From an uncultured Erythrobacter sp. (GTDB lineage Bacteria; Pseudomonadota; Alphaproteobacteria; Sphingomonadales; Sphingomonadaceae), in contig CANMIS010000003.1 in assembly GCA_947498065.1 (NCBI GenBank), positions 586,739-650,738 on the forward strand: a stretch of 64,000 nt of DNA. Direction: 5' to 3'. Below are positions 18,125-29,069 of this stretch, piece by piece; position 1 is the first letter of the stretch, and the number at the start of each line of letters is the position of its first letter. The translations under genes were made by a program, and so were the position numbers. The notes below the pieces were generated by a model. That model saw nothing but the letters and a program-made list of their open reading frames with translations. It searched no databases and was not told the DNA's origin.

Positions 18125-18799
18125 TTAGAACCGGAATGTGATATGCGGGCGATCATCAAGCTTGCGCGCGGCGACAAAACTCGGGATTTGTTCAACCCGG
18201 TCAAACCACTGCTCAACATGCGGGTATTTGCCTGCGAACACGCCCTTATCCCGCGCGGCCAGCATCGGATAAATCAGCGTGATGTCCGCCGCCGTCAGGT
18301 TCGCTCCGCCAAAGAAGGGCTGAACGCTCAGATCCTTCTCCATCAGCTCGAACAGCGCCTCTAGCCGAGGATTGAGAAAAATCGTCCGCACCTGCGTGAA
18401 AATTTTCTTGAGCAGCCAGCTGATCGGGCCGGGCGTGCGCTGTTCAAGCAACCCCAGCACCATATTGATGCCTTGCGTCGACATCAGAGAACCCTGTGCC
18501 GCGTGAAACCAAAACAGATGGCGCGCGCGGTCCGGACTGCCTGGCGTTGGGCGCAGGGGGCTGTCTGGGTGACTGTCGAGAATGTAATCGATAATCGCAT
18601 TGCTCTCTGCGAGCACAAGATCGCCCTCGGTGATGACCGGAGCCGTACCAAGCGGCGACAGAGCCTTATATTCATCCGGCGCCAGATTGCTCTCCGGATC
18701 GCGGTTATACGATTTGAGCTCATATTCCGCGCCGAGCTCTTCGAGCAGCCACAGAACACGGAAGCTTTGCGAATATTCGAGATGGTGAAGCGTCAGCAT
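18125..18799 (-). CDS. Glutathione S-transferase
   Basis: The 224-residue product has an N-terminal thioredoxin-like domain (MLTLHHLEYSQSFRVLWLLE) with a GSH-site segment LGTAPVITEGDLVLAESNAI, where the SNAI corresponds to the conserved ES of GSTs. A helical C-terminal domain follows (LTAADITLIYPMLAA is the N-capping box). The start at 18799 has AGAAGGGG upstream and fits the family. The gene sits 25 nt after the TPR gene and ends 3 nt from rppH on the opposite strand. The substrate is unknown. Confidence 0.92.
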   Translation of the reverse strand: MLTLHHLEYSQSFRVLWLLEELGAEYELKSYNRDPESNLAPDEYKALSPLGTAPVITEGDLVLAESNAIIDYILDSHPDSPLRPTPGSPDRARHLFWFHAAQGSLMSTQGINMVLGLLEQRTPGPISWLLKKIFTQVRTIFLNPRLEALFELMEKDLSVQPFFGGANLTAADITLIYPMLAARDKGVFAGKYPHVEQWFDRVEQIPSFVAARKLDDRPHITFRF

Positions 18800-18824
18800 G
18801 GCCGGCCCCTTCTCTTGATGTTGA

Positions 18825-19325
18825 TTAGTTTTGTGCGACGCCGTCTTCAGCCGCCGCAGTTTCCGCCGCAAGCCGAGCCTGCGTGCCGGTTGCGATGCTT
18901 GTCTGCAGCGCCAAAGTCTCTGGACAATTCGCCCCGCACAGGCTGCGCAGCTGCGCGAGGTTGAGCTTCGCCTTCTCCAGCGCGCCCTTCTCTACCAGAG
19001 CCTCGCCCTCGCCCGACATCGCGGCAAAATTGCCGGGATCGCGAACCAATGCCTCGCGGTAATAACGGATCGCCTTGCCTTGCAGCCCTTCGAAGCGAGC
19101 CACATTTGCCAGCTCGATAAACACACCGACATAGCCGGGATCAACCGCCAATGCGGCCTCATAAGCATCAATCGCCGCCTGCGGATCGTCAGCTTTCAAC
19201 GCTGCTTGCCCTTGCGCCACAAGCGCGGCTGCACGCGCATCAGGCTCATAATCCTGCGCGCTGATGACGCTCGCAGAGACGGTGAAAACGAGCGATAGTG
19301 CAGCGGCAGCGGGCGCAAAGCGCAT
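18825..19325 (-). CDS. Secreted TPR protein
   Basis: The 166-residue product starts at an ATG with AAGGAG upstream. Its signal peptide is MRFAPAAAALSLVFTVSASVISAQ. At least two TPR units follow (ALVAQGQAALKADDPQAAID and IELANVARFEGLQGKAIRYY). A third runs through ALVEKGALEKAKLNLAQLRSLCGANCPE, which has a closely spaced cysteine pair. I infer a periplasmic adaptor protein. It lies 58 nt downstream of the RsmB-type gene and 25 nt upstream of the GST gene. Confidence 0.85.
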   Translation of the reverse strand: MRFAPAAAALSLVFTVSASVISAQDYEPDARAAALVAQGQAALKADDPQAAIDAYEAALAVDPGYVGVFIELANVARFEGLQGKAIRYYREALVRDPGNFAAMSGEGEALVEKGALEKAKLNLAQLRSLCGANCPETLALQTSIATGTQARLAAETAAAEDGVAQN

Positions 19326-19383
19326 GAGCGTCTCCTTAAGGGAAGCTAAGCGGGAAGTTTGGGGCTCAGCCATATGCCAATCG

Positions 19384-20565
19384 CTAACACGCATATTCCA
19401 GATTTGCGACAAAAAATCCGTCCGTGCCGTGTTGGAACGGGTCGAGCCGCAAGCCATCGCCGCGCGGCGTGCCCAGCGCCAGTTTGGGCGTCTTCGCCGT
19501 CCACCCTTCGTGTCGCTCTAGGAACGCTTTGATCCGGTGCGGGCCCTCCGCATCGAGCAGCGAGCAAGTGACAAACACCATGGAACCGCCCGGTCGAACC
19601 AGCTGCGCGCCCACATCAAGCACATGATCTTGCAGCTCGTTCAGGCGCGTGAGCTCAGCCTCGTCCAAGCGCCAGCGGCTTTCCGGATTGCGCCGCCAGG
19701 TGCCACTGCCAGAGCAAGGGGCATCAACCAGCACATGATCGGCCTTCGCGGTCCACTGGGCCAATGCCTCCATTTCCTTGCCTGGATCGAGCAAGACAAT
19801 GTGATCGACCTCTGCGCCCGTGCGGGCCGCGCGCGGGGCCAGATTGCCAAGCCTGCGCTTGTCGGTGTCAGACGCGACAAGTGAGGCTGCATTGCCCAGC
19901 TTTGCCGCAAGAGCGAGCGTTTTTCCGCCTGCGCCCGCGCACAAGTCGATTACGGTATCGCCAGGTTTCGCCGCCAGTGCTTCGCACACCAGCTGGCTAC
20001 CGTGGTCTTGCACCTCGATTTGGCCGTCGCGGTAAGCCTGCCATTGCTCCACCTGAGTGCCGAAGGGAAAGCGCAGGCCTTGTTCTGAGGCCAGTTGCTC
20101 GCTCGGTTCTGGCAGTTCAATTGTAGCGCGGTCGGCTTTCAGCGAGTTCACACGAATGTCGAGCGGTGCGCGGCCGAGCAGCGCTTCGGCGGCCTCGCCG
20201 GTGATCCCGCTTTGTGAGAGTAGTTCGATCAACCATCCCGGTGCAACACCGGCCTTGGCGAATTTTTCTCCGTCTCGAATCTTTGCCGGCCCATGATCGG
20301 AACTATCAAACAATTCGAGGATCGCGGGGTCTTCCTGCCCCAGGGCAAGCATCGCTGCTCGCCCATTCTTGGGCACCGGTCCGCAAAGGCGGATAGCACG
20401 GTAGACCAGCTCGCGAATGGCGCGCCGATCCTTGGAACCGGCATAGCGCCGCGCCTTGAAATATTCCGAGATTAAACGATCCGCCGGGGCGGCCTTACGA
20501 CGAGCGCAGTCGATGATCGTATCGAGCAGTTCGATGGCTGCTTGAACGCGTGCTGCGGGCCTCAA
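19384..20565 (-). CDS. rsmB: RsmB/NOP-family rRNA (cytosine-C5)-methyltransferase
   Basis: The 393-residue product has an N-terminal NusB-like helical domain (RVQAAIELLDTIIDCARRKA and SKDRRAIRELVYRAIR) and a SAM-dependent methyltransferase domain (DLCAGAGGKTLALAA). Its two catalytic cysteines are in VDAPCSGSGTWRRNPE and FVTCSLLDAEG. It methylates a cytosine in 16S rRNA if it is the RsmB orthologue; the paralogue RsmF cannot be excluded. The start is a TTG overlapping the upstream stop (TTGA). It forms a transcript with the small gene upstream and guaB. Confidence 0.9.
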   Translation of the reverse strand: MRPAARVQAAIELLDTIIDCARRKAAPADRLISEYFKARRYAGSKDRRAIRELVYRAIRLCGPVPKNGRAAMLALGQEDPAILELFDSSDHGPAKIRDGEKFAKAGVAPGWLIELLSQSGITGEAAEALLGRAPLDIRVNSLKADRATIELPEPSEQLASEQGLRFPFGTQVEQWQAYRDGQIEVQDHGSQLVCEALAAKPGDTVIDLCAGAGGKTLALAAKLGNAASLVASDTDKRRLGNLAPRAARTGAEVDHIVLLDPGKEMEALAQWTAKADHVLVDAPCSGSGTWRRNPESRWRLDEAELTRLNELQDHVLDVGAQLVRPGGSMVFVTCSLLDAEGPHRIKAFLERHEGWTAKTPKLALGTPRGDGLRLDPFQHGTDGFFVANLEYAC

Positions 20566-20837
20566 TCGCTTATCGCTTTAGCACGAGCGCGATTTTCATC
20601 CATTTCCGCAAACAGCCGCTCAAATTCGGGTGACTGGGGCACCGGCTTGCAGAAGTACTTCAGTGTTACCGGCTCTGCTGGTTTTATCGCGGGAACTGTT
20701 GACTCAAATTCCTGAGCCGCCTTCTGGCATTCCTCTTCGCTGGCGAACAGAAACGGATGGCGGGTCAGCTCAGCGCGTGACGGATCATCAAGTGGAGTTT
20801 CGAGAAGAAACAACATGAAGGGGATAACCAATTCCAT
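20562..20837 (-). CDS. Small hypothetical protein
   Basis: The 91-residue product begins with a hydrophobic stretch (MELVIPFMLFLLETPLDDPS), possibly a short membrane anchor or signal. It carries one cysteine in ASEEECQKAAQEF and another in YFCKPV that could pair after export. I do not recognise the family. It lies 3 nt downstream of guaB and overlaps the methyltransferase gene, so it is probably made from the guaB transcript. Confidence 0.7.
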   Translation of the reverse strand: MELVIPFMLFLLETPLDDPSRAELTRHPFLFASEEECQKAAQEFESTVPAIKPAEPVTLKYFCKPVPQSPEFERLFAEMDENRARAKAISD

Positions 20838-20840
20838 TGT

Positions 20841-22307
<1,467 letters not shown>

Positions 22308-22410
22308 CTAAGTCATAGCATGATTGATGTGGCGGCCCATGTAACCGCACTTCACCCGATCCGCTAGGGTGTGCAGGTGCGAAAAGCGCTCTTAATCCTC
22401 AGCTTGTTGC

Positions 22411-23916
22411 TTAAGGTGTGGGATAAACCTCGGTATCGGCCAGTCTTTTGACCAATTCTTCGTGCAGCAGCAGGTCGTCAATCGCGCCGCCGAGCTCGAT
22501 TTTGTCGATGTCGTCTGAGACGCGGTGGTAATCGGCCTCAAGATATGGCCCGAGCGTGATTTCCGATCCGAAGGTTGTCGACAGAACGAGCGCTGGAACA
22601 TTTTCCTGAAGCAAGACCCAGGCGTCCTGGCGTTGGATGAAGCTTTCCGCTGTCTCACGGCTGCCCAGCTTTCGGCCGGCATCATTGAGCACATCCATTA
22701 CCACCTCATCAAGCACGGTGCGCCCTTCCCCAATGAAGCCAACCGGACTGCCTTGCGGGGCGAGCGCGACGCTGTCGAAATTGAAGGCAGCAACAATGCT
22801 GTCGAGCGGGATGGAAGGCTGCTCTGTGAAGGCCCGGATGCCTAGGAGGCCCGCCTCCTCCGCCGTGGTCGCCATCACATAGATATCGCGGTCATGCGGG
22901 CCAGCTTCTTTGAGACGGCGCGCCAGCTCGATAATCAGAGCAATACCGCTAGCGTTATCAATCGCGCCGTTGCAGATTTTGTCCTGATCGGCCTCCGTGC
23001 CGCAGGTGCCGAGGTGATCCCAATGTGCGAGGAGCAGCACCGCGCCTTCTGCCGGTTGAGTGCCCGCTAAACGGCCAATGACGTTGAACGAGTTAAACTC
23101 ACGCCGCTTTGACTTGGCCTCAATCGTCGCCGCCATGGTGAGATCAATCGCTTCTAAGTCATCCTCATCAGAAGCCTGCAGCAGCTCGTCCCAGCGGTCC
23201 TCGCCAAGCACGCTCAGCATCACAGAATTGGTGATGAAGGCGCGCAATTCCTGCCCTTCCCGGCTTGCGAGGATAAACCGCTCGCGCTCGCTGACGAAGC
23301 GCTGGTCAGCGATCGATTTGGTATCCTGCATCACCGTGATAATTGCGACGGGCCCTTTAGCGAACAGGATCTCGCGGCGCGCATCGCTGACGCCGTCCTC
23401 GTCCAACATCAAGACGACTTTGCCTGCGACCCGCTCTGTCGGAACGCGCGTTGCCTCGCGCCCAACGAAGACGACATCTGCGCCCTCGACCAGGGCCAAT
23501 TGCCGGGTGGTGTAGGCGGCGGCAACCTCCGCGGGCAGTTCAACGTCGCGCGCGCCAAAGCTCAAGGTGACCGAGCTTTCGCTCGGCTGCGTGCTTATCA
23601 AGCGAACCGGAGCGCGCCAGGGATTACCCGGGTCATTTGTGCCTGATTCCAGGCCAACATTCTGAAACCGGTCGATGATGTAATTTACGGTGAGGACCTG
23701 TCCATCGGTCCCCGGCTTGCGCCCACCATAGGTGTCGCTGGCGAGCACATTGATATCGCGCGTCATGCTGGCGGCGATTTGCGCCCGCTCCGCCTTGGAA
23801 ACGCTGGCCACGGGCGAGCCGACACAGGCGCTGATCGCCAGCCCAAGGGCGGCCACCACGCATGCTTTCGCAAGGCCTGCCAGCCTCGCCCCTGTTTGCG
23901 CCCCTGCTTTGCTCAC
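22411..23916 (-). CDS. M28 family metallopeptidase lipoprotein
   Basis: The 501-residue product starts at a GTG that overlaps the stop of the dehydrogenase gene (GTGA). It has a signal with lipobox (AALGLAISAC), so a lipid-anchored periplasmic location is likely. The M28 zinc ligands and catalytic acids are in LLLAHWDHLG, GAIDNASGIALIIE and TTAEEAGLLG. A PA-like insert lies between (about residues 110-220). It is an aminopeptidase-type enzyme of unknown substrate. The terminal DDLLLHEELVKRLADTEVYP is a typical M28 tail. Confidence 0.9.
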   Translation of the reverse strand: MSKAGAQTGARLAGLAKACVVAALGLAISACVGSPVASVSKAERAQIAASMTRDINVLASDTYGGRKPGTDGQVLTVNYIIDRFQNVGLESGTNDPGNPWRAPVRLISTQPSESSVTLSFGARDVELPAEVAAAYTTRQLALVEGADVVFVGREATRVPTERVAGKVVLMLDEDGVSDARREILFAKGPVAIITVMQDTKSIADQRFVSERERFILASREGQELRAFITNSVMLSVLGEDRWDELLQASDEDDLEAIDLTMAATIEAKSKRREFNSFNVIGRLAGTQPAEGAVLLLAHWDHLGTCGTEADQDKICNGAIDNASGIALIIELARRLKEAGPHDRDIYVMATTAEEAGLLGIRAFTEQPSIPLDSIVAAFNFDSVALAPQGSPVGFIGEGRTVLDEVVMDVLNDAGRKLGSRETAESFIQRQDAWVLLQENVPALVLSTTFGSEITLGPYLEADYHRVSDDIDKIELGGAIDDLLLHEELVKRLADTEVYPTP

Positions 23917-24668
23917 TCGGCGGTCCAGCCTCCGTCTATGCTCCAATTGGCTCCGGTCACATTGCCCGCTTCTTCACGGCAAAGGAAGACCGCAAGCGCT
24001 CCAATTTCTGCCGGTTGTACGAATTTCTTCGTCGGTTGCTTGGCTAGGAAAACGTCATTGATCACCTCGTCCCGGGTCAAGCCGCGCGCTTTCATAGTGT
24101 CGGGGATCTGCCCTTCGATCAGAGGCGTCCAGACATAGCCGGGGCTGATGCAGTTGGCGGTCACGCCGGTCTGCGCCAGCTCCAGCGCGACCGTCTTGGT
24201 AAAGCCTGCGATGCCATGCTTGCTGGCGTTATACGCGCTTTTGAACGGTGACGCAGTCAGCGAATGCGCGCTCGCCGTGTTGATAATCCGGCCCCAACCA
24301 CGCTCTTTCATGCCCGGCACGGCAAGCCGCGTGGTGTGAAACGGTGCGGTAAGATTGAGGCCAATCACCTGATCCCACTTTTCGGTTGGGAATTCGTCCA
24401 CCGGCGCAACGTGCTGCATCCCGGCATTATTGACCAGAATATCAACCGTACCCGCCTCAGCCATCATGGCCTCAATCGCGCTGGCATCCAGCAGGTTTGC
24501 GCCGCTGTAATCCGCGCTGAGTTCTTCGCGCAGCGCGGCAATCTCTGCCTCGTCGCCAAAGCCATTGAGGATTACGTCCGCGCCCTCTGCATGAAGCGCA
24601 CGGGCGACAGCCAAGCCAATCCCGGAAGTTGATCCCGTGATCAGCGCGCGTTTGCCCTTGAGGAACAT
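23913..24668 (-). CDS. bdhA: 3-hydroxybutyrate dehydrogenase
   Basis: The 251-residue SDR interconverts 3-hydroxybutyrate and acetoacetate with NAD. Motifs are TGSTSGIGLA, VNNAGMQHVAPVDEFP and the catalytic YNASKHGIAGFTKTVALE. The C-terminus QPTKKFVQPAEIGALAVFL with NVTGANWSIDGGWTAE is highly specific for this enzyme. The ATG at 24668 has AGGAG upstream; a longer reading from 24695 is unlikely. It links functionally to polyhydroxybutyrate breakdown, while phaC and phaZ lie at 60-63 kb. Confidence 0.95.
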   Translation of the reverse strand: MFLKGKRALITGSTSGIGLAVARALHAEGADVILNGFGDEAEIAALREELSADYSGANLLDASAIEAMMAEAGTVDILVNNAGMQHVAPVDEFPTEKWDQVIGLNLTAPFHTTRLAVPGMKERGWGRIINTASAHSLTASPFKSAYNASKHGIAGFTKTVALELAQTGVTANCISPGYVWTPLIEGQIPDTMKARGLTRDEVINDVFLAKQPTKKFVQPAEIGALAVFLCREEAGNVTGANWSIDGGWTAE

Positions 24669-24817
24669 CGGTAACTCCTGCAGTTTTGTGTCCATTCAGG
24701 CTTTTGCCATTGCAGGCGGCCCTGTCCAGCATTTATGCAGGCCGCAGCGCAGCAATGTGCGAAATGCAGTCTAGACGCAGCGGGATCGCGCGATCTGGAC
24801 CAGGGAGGGAAAACACA

Positions 24818-25696
24818 ATGCGGCTCAATCCGTTCGACACATCCAAGATCAAAGTTCGCTCCAGCAATGGCGGCGGGCGCAGAATGCCGGGCGGACGGGC
24901 TGGCGGCATGGGCTGCGGCACGATTGTGATCGTTGCGATCGGTGCGCTCGTATTTGGCGTTGATCCGGGGCAAATGCTGGGTGTGGTCGAAGACGTGCAG
25001 CAGCAAAGCCCGCAGCCACAAACGCAAGCCGGTCAGCGCAGCGAGCAGGAAATCTGCTCCAGCAGCCAATATGCAACCGAAGCCTGCGCAGCGCTTACCT
25101 CACTGAATGAGACGTGGGAGCCAGAATTTGCCCGTGCGGGCATCGAATTCCAACAGCCTATTCTCGACCTGTTTCAAAGCGGGCGCATCGACACTGGAGG
25201 CTGCGGCAGCGCCAGTTCTGCCTCTGGTCCGTTTTACTGCCCGGCTGATATGGGCATCTATATCGACACCAGTTTCTACGATCAGCTCGCCCGCATGTCC
25301 GGCACGGGCGGCGACTTTGCGCGCCTCTATGTGATTGCGCACGAATATGGGCACCACATCCAGAACCTCACTGGCCTCGCCACACAAGTTCGTAGCGCGC
25401 AGCAGCAAAATCCGCGTAATCGCAACCAATTGCAGGTCCGCATGGAATTGCAGGCGGATTGCTATGCCGGGGTATGGGCGGGGAAGAACCGCCAATTGAT
25501 CGAGCGCGGCGATCTGGAAGAAGGCATGCGCGCAGCCGCCTCGATTGGTGACGACACTTTGCAGCGCAATGCCGGACAACGGATCAATCCAGAAGGCTTC
25601 ACCCACGGCACTAGTCAACAACGCATGGAGGCGCTGCGCCGCGGTCTCGACAGCGCCGATAGCGATGTCTGCAATGTCTATTTCGACTTTGGCTGA
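24818..25696 (+). CDS. ypfJ: Neutral zinc metallopeptidase, YpfJ family
   Basis: The 292-residue product starts at an ATG after GGGAGG. It has an N-terminal basic segment, one membrane helix (GCGTIVIVAIGALVFGVDP) and a periplasmic domain. That domain carries the HExxH zinc motif VIAHEYGHHIQN and a third ligand region MELQADCYAGVWA. Four cysteines before the motif (CSSSQYATEAC, GGCGSA and FYC) can form disulfides. The function of the family is not settled. It is divergent from the bdhA-M28 transcript and ends before a strong terminator. Confidence 0.93.
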   Translation: MRLNPFDTSKIKVRSSNGGGRRMPGGRAGGMGCGTIVIVAIGALVFGVDPGQMLGVVEDVQQQSPQPQTQAGQRSEQEICSSSQYATEACAALTSLNETWEPEFARAGIEFQQPILDLFQSGRIDTGGCGSASSASGPFYCPADMGIYIDTSFYDQLARMSGTGGDFARLYVIAHEYGHHIQNLTGLATQVRSAQQQNPRNRNQLQVRMELQADCYAGVWAGKNRQLIERGDLEEGMRAAASIGDDTLQRNAGQRINPEGFTHGTSQQRMEALRRGLDSADSDVCNVYFDFG

Positions 25697-25725
25697 GCCA
25701 AGCCTTTCATAGCTCCCATAACAAT

Positions 25726-25759
25726 CGGGGCCGGAGCGGTTTTAACCGTTCCGGCCCCG
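25726..25759. terminator. Strong bidirectional terminator hairpin
   Basis: CGGGGCCGGAGCGGTT, a two-base TT loop and AACCGTTCCGGCCCCG form a 16-bp stem with a single G-T wobble. It lies between the convergent ypfJ and creD genes. There is no long T-tract, but stability and position support termination from both sides. Confidence 0.75.
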
Positions 25760-25788
25760 AAGTGTTTGCCGCCAGAGACGCTCGCGAC

Positions 25789-27198
25789 TTAGGTCGCTGC
25801 GCTCTCCGCCGGGACGACAGGTGCCGGATCGTCAGACTTGACCGCAGAAGACCAATCGATCTGACGGGTCGCGTACATCATGCCTGCCAGTGCGACGAAC
25901 AGCAGCACTGATCCGATCACCAGTGACCATTCTTCGAGGTTCAGCAGGACATAGAGGCCCGCATATAGCGCAACCAGCAGAGCCGCGATGACCCTCGCCC
26001 GTTTCCAGCTGCCCAGGATTGCCGCACTGTAAGCCGACAGCAAACCGATGGTTGCAGCACTCGCGATCAGATAAGCGATCATGAAGCCGAGCATCTCGGA
26101 AAAGGCCAGCAGCATAACGAAAAACAGGACAAGCCCTGCCCCGCTGAGCAGATATTCTGCCGCCGCCACGCGCGCTCCGCCGACAATGTCAAACATCAGG
26201 AAGGCGAGGAACGTGAAGCCGATGAACAGGAAGCCATATTTCACCGAGCGGTTTACGCGGCTGTAAAGATCGACCGGCTCAACCAAGCGGATCGTTGCGA
26301 TGCTCACGTCGCCGCCATCTCTGGAGTAAGCAGAGAAGCGGTCACCCGGATTGAGTTCTGGCAACTGTGCCTCGGTGTTGCGCACTAGAGTTTGCCCAAG
26401 CGCCAGGTTGGAGATCGACCAGCTGGCCTTAAAACCCGCATCGCTGATTTCGACCGTTTCATCACCGGGCAGGAAGCTGCCCGTGAAACTTGGGTGCGGC
26501 CATTCCGATTCGACCGACCAATTGGTTTCCTTACCCTGCGGCACCATGCTGATCGCGCTGCTGCCGCGCAGCTTGTAATTGAACTCCACGGCCAGCGGCT
26601 CGCTGCCAGTCCAATCAAGGAATGCGTGCATGCCGCTGCCATTGCTGCCCGTGCCAAGGCCTGGGCGCAGCGCAATCGCCTCGCCCCCGATATTCAGCTC
26701 TGCATCGGTTTGAATGCCGCGCGGGTCAGAGATCGGGAAACGAATTTCCGCCTCGTCTAGCAGCAATTGCTCTGGCTCAACGCCGAACCGGTCTAGGTCG
26801 CTCGGCAAGGCGAAAGCTGCCGTACCCGACAGCGCGACATCGTAAATCACCGATTTGTGGATCGATCCGCGAGCTTTGATCTCGGGATTGATCACGGTGG
26901 CGATGCCTTGCTTCTCCGGAGAGATATACAGCAGCTCGCGAACGGTAATGGTGCGCGACACAGTGCGGTCGTTCACAACCTCGCTGGTGACGCGTTCCTC
27001 ATTATAGGGCACGACCAGCACCGGCCCGGCGAGCACTTGCGCCCCTGCCCAGCCTTCAGTGATGGATCTTTGCGCGATATCCGCTTGATTTTCTCGGTCG
27101 TAGACCAGTGCATAGACAGCCAATAAGGGTATGGTCAGCGCCATACCGATAATGGCCGCGAAGAGTAACTTCAGTCCTGGGGATCGTTCTTTCGCCAT
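25789..27198 (-). CDS. creD: Inner-membrane protein CreD
   Basis: The 469-residue product has an N-terminal membrane anchor (LLFAAIIGMALTIPLLAVYALVY). A long periplasmic region carries the family motifs RQSITEGWAGAQVLAGPVLV-type (here IAQRSITEGWAGAQ), LVVPYNEE and GDRFSAYSRDGGDVS. About six C-terminal helices follow, including YLLSGAGLVLFFVMLLAFSE. CreD is linked in gammaproteobacteria to envelope integrity and beta-lactam response through CreBC. No creBC genes are adjacent here, but BlaI and M56 genes follow within 2 kb. The C-terminal tail is a short acidic/proline segment. Confidence 0.92.
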   Translation of the reverse strand: MAKERSPGLKLLFAAIIGMALTIPLLAVYALVYDRENQADIAQRSITEGWAGAQVLAGPVLVVPYNEERVTSEVVNDRTVSRTITVRELLYISPEKQGIATVINPEIKARGSIHKSVIYDVALSGTAAFALPSDLDRFGVEPEQLLLDEAEIRFPISDPRGIQTDAELNIGGEAIALRPGLGTGSNGSGMHAFLDWTGSEPLAVEFNYKLRGSSAISMVPQGKETNWSVESEWPHPSFTGSFLPGDETVEISDAGFKASWSISNLALGQTLVRNTEAQLPELNPGDRFSAYSRDGGDVSIATIRLVEPVDLYSRVNRSVKYGFLFIGFTFLAFLMFDIVGGARVAAAEYLLSGAGLVLFFVMLLAFSEMLGFMIAYLIASAATIGLLSAYSAAILGSWKRARVIAALLVALYAGLYVLLNLEEWSLVIGSVLLFVALAGMMYATRQIDWSSAVKSDDPAPVVPAESAAT

Positions 27199-27277
27199 AT
27201 CTCGCCCTCCTATCGCGCGATGAAACGTGCAATGGGAGCGATGAACTGAATTGCATATGAACCGACTGAAAGGAAAC

Positions 27278-27304
27278 GGCGAACGCCCAAAATAAGCGTC
27301 CGCC
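27278..27304. terminator. Probable terminator hairpin
   Basis: GGCGAACGC and GCGTCCGCC pair with one mismatch around a nine-base loop (CCAAAATAA). T-rich sequence follows on the + strand (GTTCTTTTGTTT) and pyrimidine-rich sequence on the other. It lies between the M56 gene end and the creD start, so it likely ends the BlaI-M56 transcript. Confidence 0.55.
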
Positions 27305-27359
27305 GTTCTTTTGTTTCAGAATTCGTCCGGGCCTCTGGCCCAGCGTTTAGCTGAGCGGA

Positions 27360-29069
27360 TCAGCTCTTATTGGTGCGTTCCCAATCACGGATCTGCTCAT
27401 CCAAAGTCTCGAGCAACTGGCTGCGCAGATTGCCTTGGATCTCGGCATTATCTGCCAGCGCCTCGCGCGCCTCACGAAGACCTTCCAGCGCCTTTGCCAT
27501 CACTTTGGCTTGGCAGAGGTAGACCGTTGTTCGGCCATTGCCGTGCTCAACGACCTCAGCAGGCTCATCCTGGCCGGAGCGGCACTTCATCTTCACCTTG
27601 GTGGTCGCATCTTTGATATCGATGTGAGCCAGTTTGATCTCGCGATGCGCTTCGGCAATCGCGGCGTCGGCTTCTGCGAGACCGAGGCGGACATCAACCA
27701 TGATCTCTTCAACCTCTTCATCGCTGAGGCGCCCATTGGTTTCGACACTGCGGCGGATTTGGATGCTGCGCGTTTGGCCGCGCCGTGCACGCTCACGGCT
27801 GCGCTCAGCACGCTCGTGGGCGCGTTCACGGGCCCGTTCCATACGCTCTTCAGCGCGTTCGGCCCGTTCCTCAGCGCGTTCGACATCAGCCTCAAACCGC
27901 TCTTCCTCCAGTTCGATCTCTTCTTCGATCGCCTCACGCTGTTCCTCGCTCGCGCCTGGATCGATCGCCTCGATAGCGGCCGCTTGCAACACAGCAGGTG
28001 GGACTGGCGGTGCAGGAGGCGCTGGCGGCAATGGGGCACCCAGCGCAAGCGGAGCTGGCGGCGCGGTGGGCACGGTGCCTTCCGCATAGGATATCGATGC
28101 GGTTAGCGGCAGCGCGAGCACGGCGGCCCCCACCATTACGCGGCCGGCGATCCGGCGGCGCGAGGACATATTGGACATTTTCAGGCTCCTTAGACGGTGG
28201 ATAATCGACTTCTCACCCAGCACCGGACACGCCATAGGCGCGGCCAATGCAAACTTGGGCCCTGCTGCGAAAGTGGTAATAAGGCTGGCATAAACTGCGC
28301 GCTCTTCGGGGGCCTTTTCAGCCATCACCCGGGCATCGCAGGCCGCCTCTTGATCGCGCCGCATCGCCAGCCAGCCATAACGGCCAAGCGGGTTAAACCA
28401 GTGCAGAGCGAACAAGGGTTGAACAATCATATTGGCGAGCAAATCGCGCGCAGAATGGTGCGACAGCTCATGCGCCAGCGCCAGATTGCGCGCGGTGATA
28501 TCCGCCTGCGCCATAAAACCATGCGGCAGCGCCACGACCGGATCGACCACACCAAAGGCAAGCGGCGTGCTGGTGCCAGAGGTTTCAAGCAAGCGCACAC
28601 GGCCATAGCGGCCCACTTCGCGCGCATCCTCCAGCAGCTCGCGCCGCAAGCGGAAGTACGCCGCAAAGCGCAGCCAAAGAAAAAGGGCGGCGCCAACCAG
28701 CCATACCGAAATGCCAATCTCAAGGATCGGCATCGGGGTTGTCGGCATTAGCAAGCCGGGCGCCGCGTCCAACCGCCCCAGAGTCGCAGCAGGAGCTTGG
28801 GGTTGGACAATCGTGAATAGGAAATCGCCAGAAGCCGCCTCGGCCGCGCTGCCATCCGCTAGACTCACAGCGGGTGCAGCCTCTTGCGGCGCAGGGCTGA
28901 GCCATGCGGGAAGCTCCACCGGGGGCATAAGCAAACGCAAAGCCGGGATCGCCCACAGGGCATAGGCAATCTGCGGCCCGAACCAGCGGGCAACGGGGCG
29001 GCGAATAAGCAGGACCAGCGCGATCAATCCGGCGGTCCACAGCAGGGTATCAAGTAGCCAGTCCATCAT
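27360..29069 (-). CDS. M56 (BlaR1-type) membrane metallopeptidase with charged C-terminal coil
   Basis: The 569-residue product has membrane helices at about residues 3-22, 33-50, 117-135 and 310-326. The M56 zinc motif HELSHH is at 200-205, with a downstream EAACDARV acidic ligand segment at 241-248. The BlaR1 sensor (penicillin-binding) domain is absent. Instead a proline-rich linker (332-360) leads to a strongly charged helix at 374-431, rich in E-R-A repeats, and a tail with a CRSGQ and LCQAKVM cysteine pair. The start overlaps the blaI stop by 4 nt (ATGA) with AAGGAG upstream. It probably cleaves the BlaI-like repressor after an unknown periplasmic signal. Confidence 0.88.
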   Translation of the reverse strand: MMDWLLDTLLWTAGLIALVLLIRRPVARWFGPQIAYALWAIPALRLLMPPVELPAWLSPAPQEAAPAVSLADGSAAEAASGDFLFTIVQPQAPAATLGRLDAAPGLLMPTTPMPILEIGISVWLVGAALFLWLRFAAYFRLRRELLEDAREVGRYGRVRLLETSGTSTPLAFGVVDPVVALPHGFMAQADITARNLALAHELSHHSARDLLANMIVQPLFALHWFNPLGRYGWLAMRRDQEAACDARVMAEKAPEERAVYASLITTFAAGPKFALAAPMACPVLGEKSIIHRLRSLKMSNMSSRRRIAGRVMVGAAVLALPLTASISYAEGTVPTAPPAPLALGAPLPPAPPAPPVPPAVLQAAAIEAIDPGASEEQREAIEEEIELEEERFEADVERAEERAERAEERMERARERAHERAERSRERARRGQTRSIQIRRSVETNGRLSDEEVEEIMVDVRLGLAEADAAIAEAHREIKLAHIDIKDATTKVKMKCRSGQDEPAEVVEHGNGRTTVYLCQAKVMAKALEGLREAREALADNAEIQGNLRSQLLETLDEQIRDWERTNKS